A DNA stretch of 29,884 nucleotides from Thamnocephalis sphaerospora (Eukaryota; Zoopagomycota; Zoopagomycetes; Zoopagales; Sigmoideomycetaceae). The position numbers and the translations under genes were made by a program. Every line of letters begins with the position of its first letter. Within the stretch, counting starts at the first letter, position 1. The notes under the pieces are model-generated. The model was not told where the DNA came from. It ran no database searches and saw nothing but the letters and a program-made list of their open reading frames with translations. Location: NCBI GenBank assembly GCA_003614735.1, contig KZ992570.1:1-29884 (forward strand). Reading direction: 5' to 3'. This document shows positions 10,350 through 21,316 of this stretch, in pieces.

Positions 10350-12066
10350 ATGCCGCCACCAACCCACCCGACACAGCAGAATTCAACTCTCAGCACAGGC
10401 GATCTACTGTCCTTTACCGGGAATCGCTGTCGCGTAAACACACGCCAATTCGTTGGCGCCTGTCGCAATGTGGAAGCATTCGACAAGCTGAATCGTATTG
10501 GCGAGGGCACCTATGGCATTGTCTAGTGAGTCCAGCAAAGCAGCGCGACTTTTTGCGTCGATGCTCATGCCGCGGTCGTAAACACTGGCAGTCGAGTGCG
10601 TGATCGCCAGACCAATGCCGTGCTGGCGCTCAAGCGTATTCGTATGGAGCATGAAAGTGACGGCCTGCCGCTAAGCAGTCTGCGCGAAATCGCACTGCTC
10701 AAGCGGTTAAAGCACGAGAATGTCGTCCGTGTGGAGGACGTGGTGGTCGGCAATAATCTGGAGGACATCTTTATGGTGATGGAGTACTGCGAACAGGTAT
10801 GTAGCCTGGTCAATTGGACAGCGTACGCCTACATGCTCAGCTGATGATGGCGTTTTCGGTCGATTCAGGATCTTGCCACGCTGTTAGACAACATGAAGGT
10901 GCCGTATTCGCTGTCGGACGGTACGCGCTACTTGCTGCACGCAATGCTACTTTGCACAGCTGACGCTGGCCTATCTAGTCAAGTGCCTGGTGCAGCAGCT
11001 ACTTCGGGGGCTTGCCTATTGCCACGATCACGGCGTTATCCATCGGTGGGAAGAGGAATGGCGAAGCGGACGCTGCTAGATGGTGCTGACGCCATTCCCT
11101 GTCTGTAGCGATCTAAAGGCGTCTAATCTTCTCCTGACGGCGCGAGGAATACTCAAGATTGGTAAGCACCGGCAGTGCGGCGGCTGTGGTGGACGGTGAG
11201 CTAAACTGCCGTGGCGTTTTAGCGGACTTTGGTCTAGCGCGTGCATTTGACCGGCGTAGTCGGCGTCCAATGACGCCACGTGTTGTAACGCTCTGGTATC
11301 GATCGCCAGAGCTGTTGTTTGGCGATCCAACCTATTCGGCGCCTGTGGATTTATGGTAAGCATGCATGGTGCTACGGATGGCGTACTAGAGCATGGATCT
11401 CACCACGCTGGTTCAGGTCCACCGGCTGTATTCTTGGCGAGCTGCTTCTTCACCAGCCCTTACTGGCAGGGGCAGTGGAACGCGAGCAGATTATGCTTAT
11501 TATCCGGTTATTGGGCACACCGCATGACGGTATCTGGCCGGGCTTTTCCAAACTCCCGCTAAGCAAGTCGCTACAGCTGCCGTATCAGCCGTAAGTGCAC
11601 CCTCTGCCCGCACACCCGTACACCCGCACTAGGCAAAGCAGCTAATACGCCTTTCCGTGCGATAGCAACGATACGTTGCGCAATAGATTCCCTAGCGTGT
11701 CCGGCAATACCATCGACCTGCTTCATGGACTGCTGCGCTATGATCCGAAGCGCCGTCTGACAGTACAGCAGGCACTTGCGCACCCCTACTTTCGGGAATC
11801 CCCGCTACGTAAGATGATGGGTGCCATCCTGGTGTGATGGCCTGTACTAATATCTTTTGCTAGCGAGCCATCCGTCAATGCTGCCTACCCACCCGGAATT
11901 CCGTAACGAACAGGACCGCGCGCGACCTCCGTAAGTATTTCACAGGCTACTTGGACATTACACGGCCATGGCGCTAACGGTGCTGATATGACCTAGACAA
12001 CGGCCTGTCAAACAGGACACGCAGCTGAAGCGAAAACTAGACAAGACCGATATTTTCGCCGGCTAA
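10350..12066 (+). CDS. CDK10: cyclin-dependent kinase, CDK10 type
   Basis: Serine/threonine kinase of the CDK10/CDK11 group. Ten exons: 10350-10525, 10592-10796, 10869-10920, 10979-11045, 11109-11161, 11223-11355, 11417-11590, 11666-11808, 11864-11930, 11997-12066, giving 379 residues (human CDK10 is 360). Visible kinase elements: glycine loop GEGTYGIVY (51-59), catalytic lysine 73 in LALKRIRM, the cyclin-binding helix PLSSLREI (85-92), VMEYCEQDLATLL, catalytic loop HRDLKASN with Asp168, DFGLARAF (186-193), and the activation segment [17 protein letters not shown]. The region around [16 protein letters not shown] and the order [17 protein letters not shown] fit CDK10 better than CDK11 or CDK9. 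All phases agree. The C-terminal tail is lysine/arginine-rich. The cyclin partner (cyclin M type) is not in this window. Confidence 0.93.
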
Positions 12067-12161
12067 CAATAGCTCTGCTCACTCCCTTTAACGTGTATCG
12101 TAACCAGTAAACATACGCTTGATTGCAATTACTATTTTTCAGTATTATTCTACTATGCTGT

Positions 12162-15100
12162 TCATGCAACCTGACGACGTGTGCGGAAAAACGCCGCCGT
12201 CTGTCCCAGCGTATGGCCAAACTTGCTACAGTCGACTAGTCGGTCAGCAATCCAGCCAGGCAATTTTGTCCGGATGCGTTCCGTGGAGTAGCGTCGATCC
12301 AAAAGTGCAATCACTGCATAGTCGCCCTGATGGCGAATTGCTCGTCCTGTGCGTGCGCATGACATCAGCCACATGTTTGTACGGTGCGGCTGTGCTTTGA
12401 ATGTCATTCTCACCTATCGACTGGTTCACAGCGCGCATGCACATATTCTCGTAGTATTCTACGCCCTTTGGTGTCAAGTTGACACGTCCACTGGATACCT
12501 GTGCCCCTTGTTGTGTTGACGCAACACCGCTTGCCTGCTAGGCGCGTTCCAGCGTTGGTCAGTGTTCTTATTATCTGCATAACCGATTGCATACAGTCAT
12601 ACCGATATGCCACCAATAAATCGTAACTTTTCCTGTAGTTCGGGCGAATTGAGACTTGGAAACGGCAGGCCCACCATCACCACACCGCTGTTCATCATGA
12701 ATGTGCATGTCAGTCGGTTTGCTTCGCAGGTAAATTGATATTGCAGCTGCGCTTCCATACCGGCCTAGATCATCGGAAAAATTGATGCCCTCGCTCATTT
12801 TTCCACCGACCACGCAAAACAAAAGTGCGCCATTTGTTGTGGCGTTGGTGGCGGCATGCTTGGAGTTCTGATGAAAAAATGTAGTTAGCAACGCATTTCA
12901 GTTTAGCGGTATTACTACAAGCACCTTTTCGTTGATGGCTGCCGCATATGCTTCCAGCGTTTTCTCCACTTGATTGGCCTGGCGTGGCTCGACGAAAATC
13001 TATCATCACTAAAAAGTCAGCGAGCGGCAGTGTCGCACACAGGCGTTGCATACTTGCCCGCTTCCGCTTCTCCAGACGGGCATTTATGCCGCTGGCCAAC
13101 CAGCGTCGATGCACCGTATCCATGTATGCATAGGAAGAGAAAAAGCACACAACACCGGCAGGAATCACGTTACAAAGATTGACCAGCGACTGGCCCAGGC
13201 TATCGAGCTACAATTGGATCTGATGAGTGAAAGTCGGCCAGTATACTCCGCATTCTGCGCAGCTTACAAGTTTAGCGTCGTCTCGCTTTTCATAGGTAAA
13301 CTCGAACGGAATACCAGTCGGCCCTTCGCACACCGAGAGTGCAAGCGGAGACTCACGAGGAACAACGTGTCCGCAGGAGAACCGATGGATCTTTTCTGCT
13401 GGCAGATACGGAACAAGATGGCTAATCAAATCGTCTACAGGTGCCATGGTGCCGCCAGCGAGCACCACCGATCGCGCTTCCTCAACCACCTGCCGAAAGT
13501 GCTCGGCTGGATTGAGAAGTAGATATCTGGCGTGCACAGCAATGTCGAGCGCGCCAGCCGCCTGATTCGGCAACACACCAGCCTGCTTTTGTTCCTCTGC
13601 ATTTGGCCCGAGCGACACCATGACACGTCCATCGTCGTCGGCATTCAGTAGGGAAACTAGAAACGCCTCAATCTGATGCATCCAACTTGGCGAATAGGCG
13701 TGCTGGCTGGTGTTTTCTTCACGAGTGCCACCAGCATGAGCCGACTCCAGAGTGCGAACATGCTCGGCAAATCCGTTAAGCTATTGCGTTGGTGAGCTTT
13801 AGCGCACGTCACTGATCGCCTCGTACACTGTACCTTGCGCGCCAAGTGGCTCTCTTTCAGAAAGCGCTGCAGCTCTAGCATGTTGATATCGTCAACATTG
13901 AGCTCGTGCAGGAATGTATTGGCTGTGTACATCTCGGGCACTTTTACGGCGCGTGCACCTGCACTGCCGCCAGTCGTGCGCCAACGCCGAAGGAAGGCGA
14001 CAAGTGCTTTGATGACCACAACGAGCTCACGTACGTGTGTTGCGTTGATGACAGAAAGTCGGGTACGGTAGCGGTTTAGGTAGGCAGTCAGATGGGCATA
14101 GGTAGTCTCCAGCTGTAAGCTCGAGATGGAGATGGAGTGCACGCCCGTGATGGTGTCGGCCAGGCTGGCGTACATAGCGTAGATTAGCCAAGCGATTTAT
14201 CATTGCACTATCCGCATAGGCTTACTTGTGCGCTTCATCCACAATGACAATGTGGTCTTTGAGTGAGATGCCCAGCGACTCACGCGCTGCACGCTGCAGC
14301 AAAAGATTGTATGGGAGCGTGATGACCTGGAATGCAAGAATAACCTTAGCAGCAGCTATAGCAATGTGCAATACGAGTGGTCACACCTGGCATGGTCGAA
14401 TGCTAGTACGCGCACCATAGTATGCGCAGACACTAACGTCACGGCCAATTTCACCCAAGTCTTCAATGTCGCGAACATCGGCCTTTTGAGCAGACAAGTC
14501 AGCGCATGATTGCAGCCATTACGTTGTCTTCTCTAGCGTACCATAACATGATCGCGAAAGTGCAGCATCTCGTTACTGTCGGGAGCCACGAAATACTTGC
14601 ACTGCTTGCTGCGTCCTGATCCTGTCGGATGACATTAGATATCCACGGCAGATCAAGACAGTCAGCTCGGCCCACCTTTCCGTTGGAGTTCTAGGCATCG
14701 GTCGTTTATCTTGGTGATGCTGCCCAAGGCACGCACACGGTCATTTATGCAAAGGTTCTGCCGCGAGCCTAGAGAAACACTGCGCACCACATCGGCATAG
14801 GCAGTCTTGCGTAGCTCGTGTATAAACTGCGACAACTGTGAATGTGTACGCGAGCAGTAGAATATCTGCCAACATATTACAGCGCGTTAGAGCGGATGCA
14901 GTAAGCCCATAGGCACTGCCGAAATCGGTTCACCTTGGTGACATCCGGCTCCTCCTCAGTTGTTTGCTTTGTTGCTTTGGAACCCTTTGTTTCCTCGTCA
15001 TCAAGCCTGCCCAACAGGCGACTGATAAGCGAACGCACCAGCAACGTTACATGATGATGTTTGCTCCGTTGTACACTTACTGTTGCAGTAGTGCACGAAC

Positions 15101-15923
15101 CTCATCCGTGAGATAGACATCGGCAGTAGCATCATGAGATGTGCTAGCATCATTGGTTGCACCAGCTTGTGTAGCGGACGAGCTTGGCTCGTCTAGTATA
15201 AATTCGCTATCATCTGCAGGAGCCGCCGATCCTTCCATGCTATCGACATTGGCCATCTTCTGCAGTCGCTCGCGTGGACACATCGGCAGATAAGTACCGC
15301 CGCTAGTATGCTATACATGCGACATCAACGCTGCATTCCTACCGAGCGCTTGTTGTTCCACGCGTATCTCCTGCGTCCTTCCGCTTCGCGCGCTCTGACG
15401 CGTGCCATGCTAGCAGATATGAGTGTCTGCTTTGCTTCACGTGCTTCGCGTTTCTCGCGCAGCAACTGCTTGGCCCGATGCTGCGTCACCCAGTCTGGCT
15501 CTGTAGTCGCGTATTAGGCACGGTTCGAGAGAGCGAGAAAAGTGTACGGCGCCTTGCTATACCATCGTCGTCGACTGTCTCCAGTTCGCGCGCCACCTGC
15601 GCTTCCTCCAGTCTGTCCACACGCGCCTCGTTCTCCTCTAGCCATTTGAGCGCGCCACATATAAGGCTCAGCGACTTGCCCTGTTGTCAACGCAGTTTAG
15701 CCTGGCGCCACTGGCGCCGCAAAACGCGTCTGCATACCGTTCCCGTTGGGCTTTCAAAAATGCCGACGCGACCTGCTTCGATAGTGTCAAAAAGTGCGCG
15801 CATAAACTCCAGCTGTATCGAGTATGGCGAGAACGGAAACCGGTAGGCGCCTGCCTGCATGGGCGCCTCCAGCAACAGCGCTCTGCGCTCTGCATCTGCC
15901 TGGTTGGGTTGCTCGCCGTTCAT
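12162..15923 (-). CDS. CHL1: iron-sulfur DNA helicase Chl1/DDX11
   Basis: XPD-family 5'-3' DNA helicase needed for sister-chromatid cohesion. Seventeen exons (minus): 15923-15738, 15680-15563, 15500-15362, 15302-15081, 15021-14934, 14865-14676, 14621-14542, 14482-14387, 14326-14226, 14164-13834, 13780-13268, 13207-13058, 12999-12925, 12867-12761, 12687-12603, 12498-12414, 12346-12162; total 916 residues, in frame. Motifs in order: Q-motif-like [16 protein letters not shown], Walker A ESPTGTGKS (57-65), [26 protein letters not shown], candidate Fe-S cysteines in [19 protein letters not shown] and RPCQ, DEAH box IVDEAHN (403-407), [68 protein letters not shown]. The junctions of exons 3-4 (weak GTGGAA donor) and 15-16 are the least certain. 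The intron at 13000-13057 starts with GC. Divergent from bS6m. Confidence 0.93.
13000..13057 (-). other. GC-AG intron in CHL1
   Basis: On the minus strand the donor reads CGG then GCAAGT, and the acceptor is GATGATAG, 58 nt in all. Joining residues EKRKR to [14 protein letters not shown] is the only phase-0 join that keeps the family block together; no GT donor in this stretch has the right phase. GCAAGT after a G is the usual context of GC-AG introns. Confidence 0.8.
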
Positions 15924-16053
15924 GAAGGCAGGCGGGCAAAGCAATGGAACCGGAAACAACAAACAGGCGCCGCCTGCCGATTGCCGCTCTTCCCTGCGCA
16001 CTACGCTTTTCGCCGCCTACACCTTGCCCACGCTAGCCAACGCACGCACTACC
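15924..16053. promoter_or_regulatory. shared bidirectional promoter region of CHL1 and bS6m
   Basis: The two start codons are 130 bp apart and point away from each other. The CHL1 frame is open for about 26 more codons upstream of the chosen ATG, to an ATG at 16001. I chose the one at 15923 because the longer extension would almost fill the promoter space and has no family support. Confidence 0.6.
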
Positions 16054-16525
16054 ATGCCCTTCTACGAGTTGGTCTGCATCGCGCGCGCGCGTTTGACGCC
16101 GGTACGTGAATGCGCGCTGGATCAGGCTGGCGACTGCTGATTCACGCCTGTCTTTGCGCAGGCGCACCTGTCCGAGGTACTGCGGACGAGCGCACGCACG
16201 GTGCTGGATCGTGGCGGTGTTGTGCGTGGTTTCCAGAATCTAGGCGAGCGCGAGCTGCCCTACCGCATGAAGCGGCACCAAATGTACCACACGCGCGGCC
16301 GGTAGGTCTTTCAGGACGCAGACGTAGCTGATGGTCCGACGTGTCTAATGCCGCTTGTACTGCGACAGCTACTGGCTGATGCATTTTGATGCAAACCCGG
16401 CCACGGTCAACGAGCTGGCCGAGAGGCTGCGGGTGGATACGCGCGTTGTGCGCCACACGATGATCAAGCTAGGCGACCGCTTGGATTCGGTGATAGCGCG
16501 GCCGGATAAGACACACTTGATGTAG
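16054..16525 (+). CDS. MRP17: mitochondrial small ribosomal subunit protein bS6m
   Basis: Protein of the mitochondrial 37S/28S small subunit, homologue of bacterial S6. Exons 16054-16101, 16162-16301 and 16369-16525 give 114 residues. The start MPFYELVCIARARL matches the S6 N-terminal strand (MPRYEL in human MRPS6). The block RGGVVRGFQNLGERELPYRM and then YWLMHFDANPATVNELAERL are typical of the family, and the expected RNA-binding loop lies between them. Both splice phases agree. The gene is divergent from CHL1 and convergent with GCD2, with 214 bp of plain intergenic DNA between the stop codons. Confidence 0.95.
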
Positions 16526-16739
16526 TCAGCGCAGCCGTCACCGTCGTAGATACACGCTGGCCACGCTGCAGGCGTGCCGGCATCCTGGACGTGAAAATAG
16601 CCATGCGCAGATAAAGAACACATATGCATCTTTATTCAAAAGGAAAAGGTAGCGCCCCATACTCGGTCTTACTGCTGCATCATCGGCCTGTGGTGGGGAT
16701 GAATTAGCCTGTGCACGCCAACGTAGACGGCATGCACAC

Positions 16740-18472
16740 TTACTTGTACTCGCGCAGCACCATGGACACGCTTTCGCACGGGATCATGCCAATATCGGTG
16801 ACAACCAGGCTGATCAGCGAAGAGGGAGTGACGTCGTAGACCATGCTGAGCAGCTTGAGGCGCGGATTGTCCAGCATAGCCTTTACCGGGCTCTCGGTGG
16901 GTCCGTTCAGCAGATGTTCGGGCCGGCCTGGTAAAAGATGGTCAGCCAGGTGGCCAACAACGCCCGCAGTTGCGCCGTCTGCACACTTGCCTAGTTCGTT
17001 CCAGACAAACGCATCCAGCTGCACGCGATCGGTGAACTTGTATGTCTCGCAGCATACTAGAACCGGCACGCGATGCTCGCTTGCTGCCAGTGCCACAGAT
17101 GCTGCGCCCACACGCGACAGCATAGCGCCGTTGGAAAGCATGGCGTGTGCGCCCAAAAAGACCTTGGTCGCCTGGCAGCATCGACCATATGAAGGATAAG
17201 CACAGAGCATGATACGCGTACCAATGTTCACCAACTTACGCTCGCCATGGCGACGCTCAGTCCGTTGATCCAGGTGTATGTGCAGTCGATGCCAGCGGCG
17301 TTCAGAGTTTGCAGCAGATACTTGCCTGGCATGCATAGGCACGTCAGCCGACCAGACATCGTCGCCAGTCAAATGCCACGGCCCACCTTCAAGCAATGGG
17401 CGCGAGTCGACGACAATCACTCTAAAGTCGATGTTGCGCTTCTTTGCCGCCAGCAGCACCTTTTCCACCACCGACGACCTGCATTGCCAAGCGATGCATT
17501 AGCCTATCGCACATGCATACCTGCCAGCTGTGTAGCACCAGCGTAGATGTCTACGGCGCAGCTTACCGCGCAAACGTCAAAACCACATCGCCATCCTGAA
17601 TCTTGCGCAGCGCATGCTCCACCAGCTCCTCGTCGGCACGCAAAATGCGCTCGTTGATAAACGAATCGATACGACCGATAATGTGCGTCTTGGCCTCCTC
17701 ATCGGTCATGTCCACGTCCAGGATGGAGATCTCGTACTTGAGATAGCGCACCGCGTTGCCCATGCTGACCGACATTGGGCGCATGCCCACCAGGTAGTTG
17801 ATCTGCGGAGACAAATAGGTCTGCAGATGGCGCGAGATGTGCATGTTGGGCGGCGTCTGGTAATCGCTGATGACCTACGCGGATATTTGCCACGCAGAAT
17901 ACGTCAGGCCAAGCACACCATAGACATGAACTGCGCACGCAACGCCATTACCGTCTTGAGCGCGCAGAGCAGCGCAACACAGCGTGCATTGCTGCCACAC
18001 ACGCGATGCTCCGCGTACGCCAGTCCAAGCGTGAGTACAGCCGGGTGCACATCGCGGTCCGCCTTGCCGGTGGTGCCCTTGGCAACGTGCAAGTGCGCCA
18101 GCAGCGACGGATACTCCTCGTCGATGGGGTTACGCTGGGCGGCGCCCGACTTGGCCGCCACAACTGGAGCCGCGTTGCTCACCGTCTTGGGCTGCGCCGT
18201 TGGCTTTGTGGGCTTCTTGGCCTTGTTTGCCCCGCCGGCCTCCGCCGCCTGCCGCTGCGCCGCCTTTTCCGCGCGCTGCTTCTCCTATATTGTCCGTTGC
18301 TATTAGGATCCTGCCGTCGAGCAAGGCACCAGTGAGTGCGATCAAGCACGATGCCCACCTGCAATTCCCGGCGCTCCTTTTTGGTCATTTCCTTCATGGA
18401 TTTCTTTTGCGCTCCCTGCCCGGCACTTGAGGCAGGCACCGGCGATGAAGGCGTTGGTTTCGTGGCGTCCAT
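16740..18472 (-). CDS. GCD2: translation initiation factor eIF2B subunit delta
   Basis: Regulatory subunit of the eIF2B guanine-nucleotide exchange factor, which recharges eIF2 with GTP and senses eIF2-alpha phosphorylation. Exons (minus): 18472-18359, 18284-17952, 17874-17567, 17478-17387, 17325-17240, 17171-16991, 16927-16740; 433 residues. The N-terminal third is lysine/alanine-rich and poorly conserved (human eIF2B delta 523, yeast Gcd2 651). The Rossmann-like domain is clear: CGSNARCVALLCALKTVISD, GMRPMSVSMGNAVRYLKYEI, FRVIVVDSRPLLEGGKYLL, KVFLGAHAMLSNGAMLSRVG, VPVLVCCETYKF, LSMVYDVTP, VVTDIGMIPCESV. The last intron (16928-16990) uses a GC donor and has no in-frame stop, so a form 21 residues longer is possible if it is kept. 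The gene is divergent from the phosphoribosyltransferase. Confidence 0.95.
16928..16990 (-). other. GC-AG intron in GCD2
   Basis: The minus strand shows donor G then GCAAGT, a CTGAC branch-like motif and acceptor TTTTACCAG, 63 nt in all, joining NELG to RPEHLLNGP. The stretch is a multiple of three without stops, so the frame survives if it is not removed. The spliced spacing before the conserved LKLLSMVYDVTP fits the family better. Confidence 0.75.
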
Positions 18473-19039
18473 GCTGTAGCAAGCGCGGCAAAGGCAAACG
18501 GTACGCAAAGCGGCGGATCTAACCGAGGTGTGCGCGGTCACCTGGCAGCTCAGTCACGATTGTCTTGTTTTTATTGAGGCCAATCGGCAAAATGCCAGCT
18601 TCTCTGTTCGGTGCAACCACCAGCATCTCTGATCAGCAGACACCAGCATCGCTTGTACACGGCCAGAACAGACGAGCATGCGGCAGCATTTGGCTCTGCG
18701 AGCAACAGCATAACGTTCATGTAATGGATAATGAAAATGGCATGCCGCATTGGTAGCTAGCATGATGCTTTTGATGCACTGCATCCAGCCTGCGTACAAA
18801 CATCAGGCATACAGGCAGTCATGGCACCATGCCCATACAGCTGATAGAGCAACGCCAGAGCAAGCAATGACGAGCAATGGCATTTGCACGCTGGCTGGCT
18901 GAGACACCGCCATGTTCCAGCATCAGGCATGCCAGTGCATCCATGAGAACGCAGGACAAACTGCATGCTCCATCGCTATCTGCGGCGGGTACGCGACACG
19001 GTGCAATTGACGTCACTCACTGCTTTCATTCTCGACAGC
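18473..19039. other. intergenic region between GCD2 and the phosphoribosyltransferase gene
   Basis: The two genes diverge, so both promoters lie here. No open frame looks like a protein. A short direct repeat (CATCAGGCAT) occurs near 18803 and 18922. A perfect TGACGTCA lies close to the right end and is listed separately. Confidence 0.45.
19008..19015. promoter_or_regulatory. perfect CRE/ATF-type palindrome TGACGTCA
   Basis: This full 8-bp bZIP consensus site lies 24 bp before the ATG at 19040. It is a binding site of CREB/ATF-type factors in many fungi. One such site in 30 kb is not far from chance, so its function is only suggested by position. Confidence 0.4.
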
Positions 19040-19967
19040 ATGTTTGGACAGAATAACCGCTTTAGCGATCGTGCTGCAGCCGGATGCATCCTAGCCGCGC
19101 ATCTGGCGGATAACATCACCGATGCCGACCCGGCACATGCGGTGATAGTGTTGGCTCTACCCCGTGGCGGGGTGCCCGTTGCCTGGCCAGTGGCAGAGCG
19201 TCTCGGCGCACCGCTGGACGTGTGTCTGGTTCGCAAGCTAGGCGTGCCAGGGTGCGCCATCAGCGAAAGCGTGACAGAATGCGATGCACGTCGCTTACGA
19301 CCGGCGCTACCGTGACAGGCAAGAGGAACTGGCCTTTGGCGCCATTGCACCCGGTGGCTTTGTCGTCTACAACGAAAGCGTCTGTCAGATGCTGGGCGTT
19401 TCGGAGCGTACTGTCGCTCAGGTGACTGACAAGGAAGCGATAGAGCTGATGCGTCGCAACGAAAAGTATCGCCAGGGACGCCCGCCGGTAGATGTACACG
19501 ACAAGACGGTGATCCTGGTCGACGACGGCATTGCCACAGGTGCCACCATGCGCGTGGCCTGCCGCTACATTCGCTCGCTACAGCCAAGACGGCTGATTGC
19601 GGCCGCGCCCATTGGCGCGCCAGACTCGTGCCAGGCCATGCGCGCCGAGGCGGACGAGGTAGTCTGCCTTCTGCAGCCACGCGATTTCGGCAGTGTCGGT
19701 ACGTACAGGCTGGCGTAGACGCGGCGCCATACGCTTCACTCATTGCAGCGCTACAAATAGGCCGCGGATACGACATATTTCCTCAGGTAGGCTATTCGAC
19801 GACAGACTATCCTGTGCAGTCCAAAGCTCACCCTTGCTCTTTTGTAGGTTCAAGACCATGAAGTTTTGGTACTGCTGGAACGCGCTCGCCAGCGATTCGT
19901 CGAAGGACACGAGGAAGCATCCGAAGCGTGTCCTCATCCAGCACCATGGGTCAAGCCAGTGCCATGA
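19040..19967 (+). CDS. bacterial-type phosphoribosyltransferase-domain protein
   Basis: Type I phosphoribosyltransferase fold, resembling the bacterial family COG1926 of unknown exact substrate. Exons 19040-19251, 19319-19698, 19761-19786 and 19848-19967 give 245 residues. Blocks in order: [15 protein letters not shown], the dinucleotide-binding-like [52 protein letters not shown], and the PRPP loop [14 protein letters not shown] with two consecutive aspartates. The end, built from two short exons, restores the family tail ([20 protein letters not shown]). Reading through the second intron gives an early TAG that would cut this tail off. An in-frame ATG at 18965 would add 25 residues with arginines (possible mitochondrial form), but 19040 has the better context (A at -3). 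Likely acquired from bacteria and since equipped with introns; this is inference. Confidence 0.9.
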
Positions 19968-20071
19968 GTCCGCACATCATCATTCGCTGTGGATCAGACC
20001 ATGTATCCATGCCCACCGGATATTGTCCACGCGACTAATGGCCTACAACTGACGCGAGTTTGTATATATTG

Positions 20072-21016
20072 CTATGTGCTTTTGGAAATCAACTGTGTGA
20101 CAATCCAGTCCAATCCTTCGTGAATGCTGACCATATGGCAAATCGTAAGAGTGCGATCGCCGCGTCTCTTGGCCAATGTACCTACCCTTCTCCCTTCTTG
20201 GCCGAGCATGCCTGCACGCGCAATAGTACCATGTTAGTTCAGCGTTCGACACATTGAGCCTGCGCGCAGCCCACCTGAATCTGCCAGGGATGATCCTTGA
20301 GGCTAGTGAGGTCAAGCGCCTCGGATATCTGCGTCGCACTTAACGATCCAGCCAGATCCTGCTTATTGGCATACACTAGCATACTAGCGTCGCGCACACT
20401 CTGCAAAAACCATCAGCATCCATGCTATCCAGACCGTTTGTTGTGCCCACTTACATCCTGCTGCACCAGCTGCTGAAGTTCTTCTTTGACCAAGTGCAAC
20501 CGCTTCTTGTCGGTGCTGTCAACTACCATGACGACCGCCTAGTATTGCAGCAAATGGCGCGTCCCGCAATCAGGCCAACCGTCACTGTGATCGCTCCCAT
20601 GGCAAACTACGCACCTTTGCATCCACAAAATAAGTGCTCCACGATGTACGCAACGAATCCTGTCCGCCCAGATCCCACATGAGGAATTTGATGTTTTTGT
20701 AGGTTACCTCCTGTCAACGCAGCGGCGTGTTAGTTTGCCCACCGCGTGTCTCTATGCATCTGTAAGCAGCCCACCTCCACATTACTGCCTATGGTCGGTG
20801 TGGTGGGCACCGTCTGGTTGAGGAGTCTAGCGTGCCGGTGCGCGTTAGCATAACCGCCATGGGTCCGCCTGACCTGGCCGATGACGCCGCCACCTTTGCC
20901 ACCTACAGTCGGTAGAGCAGCGTGGTTTTGCCAGCATTGTCTAGGCCTATAATGATTATTTTCTGCTGCTGGTCATTGCTCCACAGCCTCCAGAGCTTGG
21001 TCAGCAGGATACCCAT
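20072..21016 (-). CDS. ARL5: ARF-like small GTPase Arl5
   Basis: Golgi-associated GTPase of the ARF family; Arl5 recruits the GARP tether at the trans-Golgi in animals. Exons (minus): 21016-20907, 20826-20775, 20710-20615, 20538-20455, 20400-20275, 20211-20186, 20126-20072; 182 residues (human ARL5 179). N-terminus [12 protein letters not shown] with Gly2 for myristoylation; G1 [22 protein letters not shown]3 [22 protein letters not shown]4 ANKQD; and [16 protein letters not shown] for the G5 region. The spelling MGILxTxxWRL and GSNVEE separates it from ARF1 and other ARLs. All phases agree. It is convergent with the phosphoribosyltransferase, the two stops being about 100 bp apart. Confidence 0.95.
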
Positions 21017-21316
21017 TACCAGCAGCAGATGGTTTGCAGCGCGATGAGCGGACCGTCGGACGGAATGCAGTGGTGATGAGAGATGGTGGTGGAGGGAGGG
21101 GTAGGAACACGAGGCGTGACTGGGCCTAGACTATCACATCCGCACACACACACACACACCATTGCCTAAAAACATATACACAAATACGCACCCGCCAAAC
21201 ACACCAAAACACGCGACAGTGATGGGCAGCTAGACGTGTATTGCAACATACAAAAACGCCATGCGATTGCATCGTCATAGACGTGCACCTGTAAAGGCAA
21301 CAGCCGGCGACAGCGC
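21017..21316. other. intergenic region between P0 and ARL5 genes
   Basis: Both genes are on the minus strand, so this holds the 3' end of P0 and the promoter of ARL5. It contains a CA microsatellite at about 21142-21159 (roughly nine units) and an A-rich stretch after it. No open frame here is supported. Confidence 0.5.

Noticed and set aside
10797-10868. CTGATGATGG in a CDK10 intron as a snoRNA C box
   Set aside because: No properly placed D box or closing stem, and the 72-nt intron is too short for a C/D snoRNA with splice signals.
15515-15535. GGTTCGA resembling a tRNA B box
   Set aside because: No A box or cloverleaf around it; it lies in a CHL1 intron.
18976-19776. 266-codon open frame on the minus strand
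   Set aside because: It is the antisense of the phosphoribosyltransferase exons; low-complexity Arg/Pro composition and no motif.
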